Assembly (NCBI RefSeq): GCF_900497805.2
Contig: NW_020954548.1
Coordinates: 6,183,856-6,247,855, forward strand
DNA: 64,000 nt
Reading direction: 5' to 3'
Origin: Vombatus ursinus
Taxonomy: Eukaryota > Chordata > Mammalia > Diprotodontia > Vombatidae
In this document: piece by piece, positions 22,796-34,934 of the stretch
Layout: the number at the start of each line of letters is the position of its first letter
Position numbering within the stretch: position 1 is the first letter of the stretch
The notes under the pieces: model-generated
Seen by the model: the letters and a program-made list of their open reading frames with translations, nothing else
Told to the model about the DNA's origin: nothing
Databases searched by the model: none
Program-made: the position numbers and the translations under genes

Positions 22796-22919
22796 TAAAT
22801 GCTCACAATAAAAATTTAACAATCACCTCTCAAGAACCAGTATGAGTTAATTCCAGAACACCCTGTCGCTGATGGTCCAGGAACTATGTTTTTGGTAGTT
22901 CAGTACAAGCTACTTAATT

Positions 22920-23158
22920 AAAAACAGATAATAGCAATAATAGCACACATTTAAGATAAATTTTAAGATTTGCAAATCACTTTACATAGATTATCTTATC
23001 TGATCCTCACATCTCCCTTTTACAGATGAGGAAAATGAGGCTAAAAGGTTAACTGATTTGTCCAGGTCCACATAACAAGTAAGTATAGGAAGAGGATTCA
23101 AATTCAGGTATTCCTAATTCTCAAACCAGAATTCTATCTATGCAACCTAGTAGCCTAA
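22920..23158 (-). mobile_element. Long CORE-SINE, antisense
   Basis: It has aagatttgcaaatcactttac, gatcctcacatctcccttttac, gaggaaaatgaggct, aggattcaaattcagg, and ends tctatgcaacctagtag. The same family is at 25225-25445 and 62190-62476. Confidence 0.75.
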
Positions 23159-23519
23159 TATTCCCATTCCCAAATTAAATATTCTTACATAGTTTCTATT
23201 CTGATATTTTTCATTAAATATGTCTCTCACTAGAGTAAAACTATATAGTTATTTTGTAGGTGCACTAAGACCAAGGCCAAAAGATCCTGGAAGTCTTAGT
23301 ACCCTGATAAATTTAGTTTTACAACAGGCTCAACACCTAGTAGGAGTTAGATAGTTGGTCCCATAGTCCAGTAAGATCATTGATACACATTCTAAACAAA
23401 CTAGGCTATTTGTCATTCTATCAACTCCTTCCCTAACCCACATTAGTATCCTTACTGTTGCTGTCCTCATGTGCTTGGATGACGATGACAATGATGAGGA
23501 TGATGATGAGGATAAAGTT

Positions 23520-23735
23520 CTTTAATATTTATTAAGTGCTGTCATTAAAATAACCTTGTTGGAAGACTATAAAAGTATTATTTTCCTAGTTTTATGGATA
23601 AAGAAGCTGATGCCCAGAGATGTTAAGTAACTTGCGTATGGTTACATAGCCAGAAAGTATTAGAGGCAGCACTTCAATCCTGGGTACATGACTCCAATTC
23701 AATCCTTCCTGTTTTACACATTCCATCTTTTTTTT
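23520..23735 (-). mobile_element. MIR/CORE-SINE, antisense
   Basis: Boxes gttttatggataaagaagct, gttaagtaacttgcgtatgg and gcacttcaatcctgggtac follow antisense MIR order. A GAT-rich run precedes it at 23478-23515. Confidence 0.65.
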
Positions 23736-23794
23736 TTTATTTTAAGCCATAAAGCCTTCTCTAATCCACCAGGGAGAAGAGAAAATCACCAAAA

Positions 23795-24065
23795 CTAAGA
23801 GATATAAAGGACATCAGGGGTCATATATTCTGATTCTGACCTTAATAAAAACTCTTTCTATAAATGAGATTTAATTAACCTAATTAAAGACCTTTTAATG
23901 AAGGAGAACCAACTACCTCTCGAGATATCCCATTCTACTTTTACATAGCCCTGCTTATTAAGAATGCCCCTTTCCCCTTCCACCCACTCTAGAACCTTTA
24001 CATCAAGACTAAATTTACTTTACATCTCTTTAAATTTCACCCTAGTCTACAAGCTAGGTTTTTGT
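23795..24065 (-). mobile_element. CR1/L3 LINE fragment, antisense
   Basis: The order gagaaccaactacctctcg, cccattctacttttac, tacatcaagactaaattta matches the antisense CR1/L3 3' portion. It ends before a TTTTG run at 24070-24100. Confidence 0.65.
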
Positions 24066-24099
24066 TTCTTTGTTTTATTTTGTTTTGTTTTGTTTTGTT

Positions 24100-25095
24100 T
24101 TTCCCTAGGTCTATACTCCTTAGCCATGTGACCACACAGAGACTACTCAGAACTCTCCCTATGCAGATGACTCACAGATCTATTTATCCAGCTAGAGTCT
24201 CTTCTTTGAGCTAAAATCTCATGTTTCATTTTGCCTATCAGATATGTTGAATTGGATATTCCAGAGACAATTCAAACTCAACATGTCCCAAACTGAACTC
24301 TTTATTTTTCATCCCAAACTCACCCCTCTTCCAAACTTCTCTATTTCTGTAGTAGTAAGCACAATCTTTTCAGCCTTCCAGGTTTGTAAAACACAATTAT
24401 CCCTGACATTTCTCTTTCCTTTACCCCATACAGCCAACTTGTTAGCAAATCTTGCTTTTCCCCCCTACAACATCTCTATCATTTGGCCTCTTGTCTCCAT
24501 TCACACAGTTAGCACCTTATTTCAGGCTCTCATTCCATCTCTATCTCTATTTCATTCTATCATATCTATCTAGACAATTGCAATGGTCCCAATTTTTCTC
24601 TCTGGTTCAAATCTCTTAACACTATAGTCTATCTTACACACAGTTGCAAAAACAATTTTCTTTAACAAAGATCTGACCACGTGCCTCTCCAACTCAATCA
24701 ACTCCACTGGCTCCTAGTTTTCTTAAGGATAAAATAGATTTTGAAGTTCTACCCAACATAGCACTAACCACACCACCCTTATTAGACATTGCTTCCCCTC
24801 CCACGCTCTGTAATTCAACCAAACTGATCTTTCAACAACCCTCCCAATTGCAAGTTTCCTTTTCCCCAAACTACCTCATGTTTAACTACTTTGTATAAAT
24901 TTGCATTTATTAATTTTACATTTATGCTGTGTGTATACATTTATATGAATGCTTATCTCCCCCTTGAGAATATAAGCTTCTTGTGAGTAGGAATTAATTC
25001 CATGTCTTTGTTCTGTGTGTGTGTCATCTGGTGTCTAGCTTAGTGTCTAGCATTTAGTTGTCACTTACCATTCTTATTGCTTGATTGCTTTATAA
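24100..25095 (+). mobile_element. L2 LINE, about 1 kb of ORF2 end and 3' UTR
   Basis: Recognisable L2 blocks in order: ctatgcagatgactcacag, ttgaattggatattccag, caaactcaacatgtcccaaa, tgaactctttatttttc, aaagatctgaccacgtgcc, ccactggctcctag, aaggataaaatag, and the tail gaatataagcttcttgtgag. This is the C-terminal end of the L2 RT ORF and its 3' UTR. It is eroded and non-functional. Confidence 0.8.
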
Positions 25096-25119
25096 TAATG
25101 TTTCCCATTAGAGCATCTA

Positions 25120-25215
25120 TAAATCTGAAGAAGAAAGAAACATGGGAATATGTGATAGGAAGGAGGAAAGAAAGAAAGGAAAGAAGAAAATAAAGGAGAA
25201 AGGAAGGAGGAAAAT
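25120..25215. repeat. Purine-rich (GAAA/GGAA) tract
   Basis: Degenerate GAAA and GGAA units with few pyrimidines. Confidence 0.8.
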
Positions 25216-25224
25216 ATGGATTAG

Positions 25225-25445
25225 GTACCTAACATGTGTCAGGCCCTATGTATTTTACAAATATCTCAGTTGATCCTCACAATGTAGGAAGGTAGGTGTT
25301 ACTATTAGCTCTATTTTACAAAGAAGGAAACTGAGGTAAACAGCAGTTAAGTAACTTGCTTGGGTCACAGTGTCTGAGGTTGGATATAAATTCAGGTCTT
25401 CCTTACTCTAGGCCTAGTGCTCTATCCAGTGCACCATGTAGATGT
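25225..25445 (-). mobile_element. Long CORE-SINE, antisense
   Basis: The order acatgtgtcaggccctatg, tgatcctcacaatg, gaaggaaactgaggtaaac, caggtcttccttact, gtgctctatccagtgcacc is that of the family at 22920-23158. Confidence 0.75.
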
Positions 25446-26080
25446 TTCATGGAGAAGACTTCCTAAAGGATGTGGAAAACAATCTGAACTTGGAAAGGGA
25501 AGGAAAATGTCACATGTAGACAGACAACACAAGGACACATCAATAGACTAGACAAATGTTTTCCATTTATTTCTTTATACCAGGAATGGTGACTCCATTG
25601 TAACCTTTCCTGCCCTACTTAAACCTAAAGTTTCCCAGAAATATAGGACAATGTTGCATCCTGACTGAATTTAAAAGGTCCCACAAGATCTGGCTATATA
25701 GGAAGTAAGATTACTATGATTATGTGAAATCCCTTTTCCTATATTTACAGGTACCATGATGCTGTCTAGTTGACTCATTAATTCCCAAACTACATCTGAC
25801 CAAGATCTGGATAGACTTCAAAAAGTAAAACATTTTATAAGCACAACTTGACTTATGTGGCCAGAAGAGAGACAGTTTGATCTGATGGCCAACATTGTTT
25901 AATCCTCAATCTAGAAGCAAGGTTGGACTCTTCCAAAGGGCAATTGAGTATTTTCATTTCAGGTGTTTGTGAAGGAAACTATTTTCTTATACTTTCCCTG
26001 AAAAACTATATGAGGAGGATTTAGGGGAAGGAATGAGGTTTGGCAAGAGAAGCAGGAGTTACCTTAGGATCTCTAAAACC
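25446..26080. other. Unassigned sequence
   Basis: No repeat or coding signal recognised. A few short open frames only. Confidence 0.4.
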
Positions 26081-26084
26081 ATGA

Positions 26085-26285
26085 TCTCTGAATGGGAAGG
26101 AACCCCAAAGTCTATGTAGAATAACTATACCTGAACATGATTCCCTTCTATAATATCTTAGAAAGTGGCTATTCAGGTTCCATCTGAAAATCCCCAGTGA
26201 CAGGGAAGCCACTACCTCCTGGGAAAGCCCAAGTTACTTTGGTATATCGCTAAGTGTTAAGAAGTAGGGATTTTTTAGAAGGTAC
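26085..26285 (-). mobile_element. CR1/L3 LINE 3' fragment, antisense
   Basis: Boxes gaatgggaaggaaccccaaa, cttctataatatcttag, gacagggaagccactacctcc and ttaagaagtagggattttt follow the antisense CR1/L3 3' end. Confidence 0.7.
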
Positions 26286-28004
26286 CAGAGTGAGATCTTT
26301 TCCAGGGGCATCTCTCCCCCCATCAAACAAAATATTCACTATTCTGACCAGACCAAGTGCAGCATAAGGAGGGGAAATGAGAGGGGATAGGATAAGACAG
26401 ATAGGGAGGGGAAGAGAGGGGAAAAGATTGAGATAAAGAGAAGAATAAGAATAATTTTCTTTTAGGTTTTTTTTTTAGCTTTTATTTAGTATTTTATTTT
26501 CCCTAGTTACATGTAAAAACAACACTTAACATTCCTTTTTAACACTTTGAGTTCCAAATTCTCTCCTTTCTGCCCTCCCCACCTCCCCTCATTGAGAAGG
26601 CAAGCAATTCAATATGGGTTATACATGTGTAGTCCATAATAGTCACGATGTGAAAGAAAACATAGACCAAAACAAACAAAAACCTCAAAAAAAAAATAAA
26701 AGTAAAAAAAAAAGATTCTTCAATTTGTATTTAGACACCATCTGTTCTTTTTCCAGGGATGGGTAGCAATTTTCACCATAAGTCTTCCAGAGTTATATTG
26801 GATCGTTGTATTGCTGAATATAGCTAAGTCATTCACAGCTGATCATCTTATAATATTGCTGTTACTTTGTACACAGTACATTTCACTTTGTATCAACCCA
26901 TGCAAGTCTTTCCAGGTTTTCCTGAGAACATCCTGCTCATCATTTCTTATAGTGCAGTAATATTCCATCACAAACCACAACTTGTTCAGTCATTCCCCAA
27001 TTGATGGACTTCCCCTCAAATTCTAATTCTTTACCCTCAGAAAAGAACTACTATAAATATTTTTGTACATATAGGTCCTTTTCCTTTTTGTAATTTATCT
27101 CTTTTGTGATACAGAACTGTCTTTTTTTGGGGGGGGATACAGTATTCATAGGTCAAGGGGAATGTATGGTTTTATAGTCCTTTGGGCATATTTCCTAATT
27201 GCTCTACAGAATGGTTGAATCAGTGCACAACTCCATCAACAATGCATTAAAGTCTCATTTTTTTCCACATCCCCTCCAACATTTATTATTTACCTTTTCT
27301 GTTCTATTAGCCAATCTAATAGATATGAGGTAGTACCCCAGAACTCTTTTAATTGGCATTTCTCCAATCAATAATCAGATCATTTTTTTTCTTATGGCTA
27401 TAGATAGCTTTGATTAGTTCATCTGAAAACTGTTCATAACTTTTGATCATATATCAATTGGGAATGGCTCTTATTTTTACAAATTTGACTCAGTTTCCTG
27501 TATGTTTCAGAAATGAGGCCTTTCTCAGAGAAACTTGCTTCAAAATTTTTTCACAGTTACTACTGCTAACTGTATTTCCTTCATCCTCTTCCCCCCCACC
27601 ATTTATTGTATTCTCTCTCTCCTTTCATCCTGTCTCTCCTCAGGTGTTTTCCTTCTGACTACCTTCTATCCCAATCTGCCCTCTCTTCTATCACTCTACC
27701 CCCTTCTTTTATCCCCTTCCCCTCCTACTTTCCTGCAGGGTAAGAAATATGTCTATACCCAATTGAGTGTGTATGTTATTTCCTCTTTGAGCCAATTCTG
27801 ATGAGAGTAAAGTTCACTCACTCCCCCTCAACTGCCCCCTCTTCCCCTCCACTGTACAAGTTTTTTCTTGCCTCTTTTATGTGATATAATTTACTGCTTT
27901 TTACCTCTCCTTTTCTCTTTCTCCCAGTACATTCCTTTCTCACCCCTTAATTTTATTTGTTAGATATCATCTCTTCATATTCAACTCACATCTGTGCCCT
28001 CTGT

Positions 28005-28095
28005 CTACACATACACACACACACACGCATAGACATATATATATCTATATATCTATATATATCTATCTATATCTATATATATATATATATTCCTT
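28005..28095. repeat. CA / TATC microsatellite within L1 inter-ORF region
   Basis: CA units then TATATC units, sitting at the same place in the L1 inter-ORF region as the CA/TA blocks at 34586-34640 and near 11870. Confidence 0.9.
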
Positions 28096-28199
28096 CTAAC
28101 TATCCTAATAATGAGAAAGATCTTATGAGTTACAGACATCTTCCCATGTAGGAATGTAAACAGCTTAACTTGATTAAGTCCCTTATGGTTTCCCTTTCC

Positions 28200-29310
28200 C
28201 AGTTACCTTTCCATGCTTTTCTTGAGTCTTGTATTTGAAAGTCAAATTTTCTGTTCATCTCTGGTCTTTTCATTAAGAATGCTTGAAAGTTGTCTATTTC
28301 ATTGAATGCCTATTTTTCCCTTGAAGGATTATACTCAATTTTGCTGGGTAGGTGATTCTTGGTTGTAATCTTAGCTTCTTTCCCCTCTGGAATATCACAT
28401 TCCCTCTGATCCTTTAATGTAGAAGCTGCTAAATCTTGTGTTATCCTGATTGTGGCTCCATGGTATAAGCATTGTTTTGTTCTGGCTGCTTACAATATTT
28501 TTTCCTTGACCTAGGAACTCTGGAATTTGGCTATAATATTCCTGGCAGTTTTCATTTTGGGATCTCTTTCAGGAGGTGATTGGTGGATTCTTTCAATTTT
28601 TATTTTACCCTCTGGTTCTAGAATATCAGGGCAGTTTTCCTTGATAATTTCTTGAAAGACCATGTCTCAGTTCTTTTTTTTTCTTCTTGATACTGGCTTT
28701 CAGGAAGTCCAATAATTTCTAAATTATCTCTCCTGCATTATTTTCCAGGTCAGTTACTTCCAATGAAATATTTCACATTGTCTTTTTTTTCCCACTTTTT
28801 GGTTTTGTTTTATAGTTTCTTAATTTCTCATAAAGTCATTAGCTTCCACTTCCTCTGTTCTAATTTTTAAGGAATTATTTCTTCAGTGAGCTTTTGGACG
28901 TCCTTTTTCACTTGGGCAAGTCTGCTTTTTTACGACATTCTTTTCCTCATTGGCTTTTTGGACCTTTTTACCATTTGTACTAGTCTGTTTTTTAAAAGTG
29001 TCATTTTCTTCAATATTTATTTTTGTGTCCCCTTTGCCAAGCTGTTGACTGTTTTTAAAAGTGTTATTTTCTTCAGTATTTATTTTTGTGTCCCCTTTGC
29101 CAAGCTGTTGAGTGTTTTCTTATGATTTTCTTGCATCACTCTCATTTCTCTTCCCAATTTTTTGTCAATCTCTCTTTCTTGATTTTCAAAATCATTTTTG
29201 AGCACTCCCATGGTGTGAGACCAATTCATATTTTTTCTTGGAAGCTTTGGATATAGGACCTTTGACTTTGTTGTCTTCTTCTGAGTGTATGTTTTGATCT
29301 TCCTTGTCAC
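28200..29310 (-). pseudogene. L1 ORF1 remnant of element C
   Basis: On the minus strand the frame at 29310-29080 reads LPRKNMNWSHTMGVL, KNDFENQEREIDKKLG and REMRVMQENHKK, the N-terminal coiled coil. The downstream coiled coil, RRM and C-terminal parts (about 29047-28210) are present in broken frames. The tandem duplication at 28984-29110 adds about 21 codons, three heptads, but because one unit is 64 bases it also shifts the frame. Confidence 0.7.
28984..29110 (-). repeat. Tandem duplication in L1 ORF1 coiled coil
   Basis: Unit 1 is 28984-29047 (64 bases) and unit 2 is 29048-29110 (63 bases). They differ at only a few positions. Both contain atttatttttgtgtcccc and ctttgccaagctgttga. The 63-base unit equals 21 codons. 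Confidence 0.9.
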
Positions 29311-29650
29311 TACAATGATTTTTAATAGTCAGAAGGTTTTTTTTTCCTGTTGTTTGCTCATTCCCAGCCTATAAATTGCCTATTAACTCTTTGTTAAGCT
29401 AGGATTCTGTTTCCAGGATAGAGGGCATACTGTCCCAAGCTTCAGGGGTTTTTTGCAGCTGTTTTCAAAGATACTTCTAGGAATCTGTAAGTTTTCAGTC
29501 CTTCCAAGGTGGAATGATCTAAGGAGAGGAGTTTTCTACTCTTCTGGCCTGTGCTCTGGTCTGAGTGACCACAAGCACTCTTTTCTGCCCTGGAACTGTG
29601 AGGATGGTACCTACTCCACTGTGGCTATAAGCTCTGCTATCCTAATAATA

Positions 29651-30230
29651 TAATATAACATAACAATTGACTAGAATACTCTAGAACATTCTAATAATAT
29701 TATAGATACCAAACCCTCCTGTTTTAATGATTTTCCATTGTTAGCCTATTTGTTATTTGCAACATCTTCCCACCCATCCTCTTTCTTTCTATTTATGGCA
29801 ATTCTAAAAAATAAGAATAAATAAATTAAACTCAGAAAACAATAATAAAAATTGTATGTTCAAGAAAGGAAAGCATGGAAATTATTTTCCATCCAACTAG
29901 GAGACTAGGACCTATCAGTCATTGTGCCCTGCTGTTCCCCACTTCAAGTACATATACAGCAAGAACATCCATCTTTAATACCTAAACCACAGAGATTACA
30001 ACCCCAAAATTTAGAAGAACATATCCACTCAATTTGGATGCTTTTGAGATCCCAGAAACTGGAAGAACAATCAGTGGGGACTTGAGCCAAGAAGAGAGAT
30101 GAGAACCCCTCTCCAGTCCTTAAGCATCCTGGTCAACAAAGTCAAGCAAACAACAGTCGGGGGCAGGGGTGAAATGTAACATATCTGGCAGTGACAACGC
30201 GGACCAGAGTAGTCATTGTTACATTACAAT
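29651..30230. other. Unassigned sequence
   Basis: No family or gene recognised. AT-rich start with taataatata units at 29640-29700. Confidence 0.4.
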
Positions 30231-31494
30231 TTGTGATTTATTTTATCACGTGTTTGGTTAAAAAAGGAAGATACCAGATCTGGTTCTCTTCTTTAAAAAA
30301 AATCTTTCACTTTCAGACTCTCTATATATTTTGAACTTATTGTGTGGTATATGATATAAGATGTTAGTTTAAGCTTAATTTCTGTCAAACTGCTCATTCC
30401 TATATGATAACACAATTTAGGTTATTGGTGGATACAGTTGAAATATCAAAACTGCATTTTAATTAAGTATTTTAGAATTTGTATCTTTTTAAATAGAATT
30501 TATATACATTTTTATAGCTCAGTACCCCTTTGTACTACATACTAGTTTGAATTCCTAAATATTGATTATTCTTTCCCTGAATTTAAGTAATTCAGCAGAT
30601 AAGTTAAACAACTCTTGCAATATAAATTAAATAATTCAACAAATACATGACAAGGAAAAGTCAATACCGACTTTTTGTGTCACTTTATACTTTCTTTTAA
30701 AATTATTTTTCTTTGTAGATTCTCCCATGTTTAATTTTCTGCATTAAAAAAATAATTTTCTGTTGCATTTTTAAAAGGCAGATGTGATGAGAAATCTCCT
30801 ATTCAGAACAAGCAAACAAACATGGAAGAGGGCTCTCATGGCACCTCCCAGCAGCACAGATTTGTTTGCTCCTGTGCTTGTCTAAAAGATTTGCTGACTT
30901 GAAGGCTTTCCCAGGGACCTCAGGAGTAGCCTTTTCTTTATTTTCACAGAAGTAAATCTGCCCTTGACTGCCAGTAGCTAAAATCATCTATGGCCTCTAG
31001 GTGGAGCTCATCAGCTTCAGACTAGGGGGACTGTTGCATCCCGTAGATAATATATACATCCCCGTGCCTGGCCTCCCTCTCTTCTCTGTTCTGCCAGCTT
31101 CACATTCCACTTAGTTTTGAGTTTGAAAAAATGTACCTGTTCACAAGTAACTCATGCAGTGAAACTAATAATTTTCATGTCAGCTCCTCAAAATGAGTTG
31201 GGTTCAATGAGTAAAGATTAAAAAGAATTTTGAAATTTGTTCAAAAATGTAAAATATTTCTGCAAGAGAGAAAGCCAAGGGAAGTCATCTTTCTGATCAG
31301 CAAAATGCAAGAAGAGGAAAACAAATTGATTCTGAATTACAGTGTTATTTCCTATAACACTCTTCATAGTGTATAAATCAAGGACTTGGCCATGAGATTT
31401 CTAATTTGGAATACTGATATATCAGGATTATTCTATAGATACTGGGGGCATAGCAGTCACTAGCTATTAGGCACCGGTTAAATGCTTAGCCAGC
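30231..31494. other. AT-rich block without recognised repeats
   Basis: I see no LINE, SINE or LTR signature in about 1.2 kb. The first 550 bases are very AT-rich with TAATTA-like and ATTTAAAT-like words. It could be conserved non-coding DNA, but nothing in one sequence shows conservation. Confidence 0.4.
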
Positions 31495-31715
31495 ATAGGA
31501 GGTAGTGTGTTACCAAAAAGTGTTGGACCTGGAATCAGAAAAGACTTGGTTTCAAATACTGCCTTTTATGTTTACTAGCTGTGTGACCATGAGCATGTCA
31601 TTTAACTTCCTTAAGCCTTAGTTTCCTCATCTGTAAAATGTAGATAACAACTATGGCACCTCACCAGATTTATGAAAAGGGATTTGCAAGCCACAAATAC
31701 TATATTAAAAAGTTT
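31495..31715 (+). mobile_element. MIR/Ther1, sense
   Basis: Boxes ttggacctggaatcagaaaa, tgtttactagctgtgtgacc, cttagtttcctcatctgtaa and aaagggatttgcaagccac run in MIR order from head to tail. Confidence 0.8.
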
Positions 31716-32530
31716 TTTTTATTAATAAGTATATAGAGTTGGGACTTAGATTATTGACATGTGATGTCTGTCCTGTTATACATATAAATATCCCCATTGA
31801 CCTGTAGGAGTGGGGTTCATGAGTGGATGGGACATTGAGACCACCACGATCCCAGAATGTTGCAGCAAGACAAAAGCTTCATCACCAAAGGCCCTGTGAA
31901 GGTAACACTATGAGAAGGACCATAGAAGGGAGGGTTTTAGCTGGGTCACAGAAACATCTCATTAGGACTGTGGTGAGAGTCTCATATTCCAGTCTCAGAA
32001 ACTATGTGGATTTCATACATTACACATTTGAAGTATGTATGCCAGTTATAACTAGGGTGGCCTTGATTTAAATCTCATTTTGAATACTAGGTTAATGGGC
32101 TAATTTAGTCAGATTTTCCTTTAAAATATAATTCCTATTTAATGTGATTTATGTGGTAAACCAATGCATCAAGGATCTGTGATTCTAGCCTACCTAATAT
32201 AACTTTAATGTACGTTATTTTTCAAAATTCCGAGATAGCTACAGATTTCACTTTTTAACAACTACACATTATAAATTTGAGAGTAGTGATTTATGTTGCT
32301 ATCTCAGTTATGCTGCTACGTTAAACATGTAAAATGACTTTAGTTTTGCAAAGCAAAGTCATTGCAGAGCAAATCATCTTCACCCATTTCAATGACATAA
32401 TGTATATTTAGTAAGTAATGTTGCCACTTGTATCTCCATCCTCTTGTCTATGTCTGTACAAATATTGGTCTCTTTCCTTCTTTCTCTGACATACACATAT
32501 AAACTTGAAATGTTTTATTTAAGAATAATA
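31716..32530. other. Unassigned single-copy-looking sequence
   Basis: No repeat or gene recognised. A small perfect inverted repeat (aatgacttt at 32333-32341 and aaagtcatt at 32355-32363) could form a 9-base-pair stem; such stems are common by chance. Confidence 0.4.
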
Positions 32531-33289
32531 TAGTAGAGAAGATGGTAGGTAGAGGTAACAAACCAACTGAATTCTCCTAACATTCCCCTCCAAACAAATT
32601 TAAAATAATGCATTGCATCGAATTCTGGAACTGCATAGCCAACAAAATTTTGGAGTGAGACCTTTTCTTTAACCAAAGACAACTTAGGAGGTCTTCAGGA
32701 AAGGTCTGTGACACTGGGATAGGAACCAGCCTAGACCACATGCAGTAGTAACACTAGCAGTAGGCCTTGGACCCAGCTGTAACAGCTGCAGCAGCTTCAC
32801 AAGCTCTCAGCCTAGAGAGGGTAAGGGCATCAGACAAATGCCCAGAAAGAAATTATGAGGCACTGAGTCCAGGCCCTGGGAATAGGAAGGGGACTGGTTC
32901 TATTTTGTTAGGCAATTGGCATGCATTGCTTAATAAAGCAAAACACTGAGAAGCTCAAACTTTTGTTTTCTTATTTATTTCATCTTTCCCCTACCATGGC
33001 AAGGGCCCTGGTTACAGTTCCAGGGTCAAGAAGAGCACTAGCACTTGTGGCCACAGGGAGCAGGAACCCTTCCTGGGTAAGAACCAGAGCAACGGAGGAG
33101 TAGAGAATTGATGGCACATTTCCCAAGATAACACCATATTGAAAGTACCAGAAACTTACAGACTTCCAGAACTAGCTCTGAAAACAGCAGCATGAAAAAA
33201 CCTGACTTGGGATAGTACCTCCCCTCCCTCAAGTAAGTAGGTCCCAATTTTTCCATAAAGATCAAAGTCAAGAAATAAGCTGAAAAAAT

Positions 33290-34225
33290 AACAAAGACAA
33301 CCCCCTGGGGGAAAAAAAACTGACCATAAAAAGCTACTAAGATGGTAGGAAGATAAATTTACAAACTCAGAAGAAGACAATAATGGGAAACAGCTACAAG
33401 CAAAGCCTCAACAATGCAAATTGGACATAAATCTGACAAGAATTCATAGAAAAGTTAAAGAAAGAGATAAAAGCAATAAAGGAAAAAATAGAAAAAGAAA
33501 TGAGAGTGGTACAAGAAAATTATGAAAAGAAAGTCAACAGCTTTGTAAGAGAGGCACAAGAAAATGCTAAAGAAAATAAGACCTTAAAAAACAGAATTGG
33601 GCAAGAAGAATCTAATGACTCCATGAGACATCTAGAAGCAATAAAACAAAGGCAAAAGAATGAAAAAATAGAAGAACATATGAAATATCTCACCAGAAAA
33701 ACAATTTACCTGGAAAATAAATTGAGAAGAGATAATTTTGAAAGTATCAGACTACCTGAATGCCATGATATAAAAGAACCTAGACATCATATTTTAAGAA
33801 ATTATATAAAAAGTGCCCCAAGATCTTAGTTGCAGAGGGAAAAATAGAAGTTGAAAGAATCCACCAATCACCTCCTGAAAGAGATCCCAAAATGAAATCT
33901 CCCAAGAATATTATAGCCAAACTCCAAAGTTTCTAGATGAAGGACAAAATATTACAAGTATCCAGAAAGAAACTATTTAAATATCATGGAAGTAAGATGC
34001 ACATAACATGGAGCCATTGGAATATGATATTCCAGAAGGCAAAGGAACTAAGTTTACAACCAAAAATAACATAGCCAGCAGAACTGAGTACAATTCTTCT
34101 GGGCAAGGGGAGGGGGAGAGTAGGATGGATATTTAATGAAATAGAGGACTTTCATGGATTATTGATGAAAAGACCAGAGCTGAAGGGAAATTTAACATTT
34201 AAACATAATACACGAAAATCATAAC
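33290..34225 (+). pseudogene. L1 ORF1 remnant of element D
   Basis: The frame at 33500-33829 reads EMRVVQENYEKKVNSFV, then coiled coil ENAKENKTLKNRIGQEE, a shortened heptad region, and the RRM entry DNFESIRLPECHD. The C-terminal domain follows near 34080-34225 in another frame. The coiled coil is shorter than in element B by several heptads. Stops and frame changes make it non-coding. Confidence 0.7.
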
Positions 34226-34293
34226 AAAGTAAACCGGAAAGAAACAATTATAAGTGAAAAGAATGGGGAAATTCATCTCATAAAAAAGAGGCC

Positions 34294-34442
34294 TTGGGGC
34301 AGCTATGTGGCCCAGTGGATAGAGCACCTGCCGTGAAGTCAGGAGGACCTGAGTTCAAATGTGACCTCAGACCAAACATTTGACACTTACTAGCTGTGTG
34401 ACCCTGGGCAAGTCACTTAACCCCGATTGCCTAAAAATAAAA

Positions 34443-34473
<31 letters not shown>

Positions 34474-34481
34474 AATTTAAA
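34294..34481 (+). mobile_element. WSINE1-like SINE with target-site duplication
   Basis: Sense SINE ending in an AAAT-repeat tail. It is flanked by aaaaaagaggcc at 34282-34293 and 34482-34493. It sits in the inter-ORF region of L1 element D. Confidence 0.95.
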
Positions 34482-34585
34482 AAAAAGAGGCCCACAAAGA
34501 AGTACTTTTACAGTGGAGAAGGAAATTATGGAATGGGCAACACTTGAACCTCACTCTCAATGGAATTGGTTCAAAGAGGAAAGAA

Positions 34586-34598
34586 TATATATATGTAT

Positions 34599-34629
<31 letters not shown>

Positions 34630-34640
34630 CACATATGTAC
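34586..34640. repeat. TA/CA microsatellite in L1 inter-ORF region
   Basis: TATG, CA and TA units in a row. Confidence 0.9.
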
Positions 34641-34773
34641 ACATACTTATTTGGGTAGAGAAATCTATCTTACTCAACAGGGAAGCAGAAGGGGAAGGGG
34701 ATAGGAAGGAGGAAGGTAATAAAAAGGAGGGCAGGTTAAGGAAGTCAGTAGTCATGAGCAGAACAAACTTTTG

Positions 34774-34934
34774 TTTTGTTTTGTTTTGTTTTTAAGCAAC
34801 TGGGGTTAAGTGACTTGCCCAGGGTCACGCAGCTAGTAAGTGTCAAGTGTTTGGTCTGAGGCTGGATTTGAACTCAGGTCCTCCTGACTTCAGGGCAGGC
34901 CCTCTATCCACTGCGCCACCTAGCTGCCCCGCAA
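34774..34934 (-). mobile_element. WSINE1-like SINE with target-site duplication
   Basis: Antisense SINE with a TTTTG-repeat tail complement. It is flanked by aacaaacttttg at 34762-34773 and 34935-34946. With the sense copy at 34294-34481 it forms an inverted pair about 290 bases apart. Confidence 0.95.

Larger units (their letters stand above)
26462..29650 (-). mobile_element. L1-derived element C: ORF1 plus 3' end of ORF2
   Basis: On the minus strand: 5' UTR (29650 down to about 29320), ORF1 (29310 down to about 28200), inter-ORF region (to about 27580), then a jump to the last part of ORF2 and the 3' UTR (27578 to 26462). Compared with the long copy at 49225-53705, about 3.3 kb of ORF2 including endonuclease and RT core are absent. 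A 63/64-base tandem duplication lies in the ORF1 coiled coil (28984-29110). Confidence 0.8.

Noticed and set aside
32333-32363. Small hairpin as a candidate microRNA or regulatory stem
   Set aside because: A 9-base-pair stem with a 13-base loop is too short for a microRNA precursor and is common by chance.
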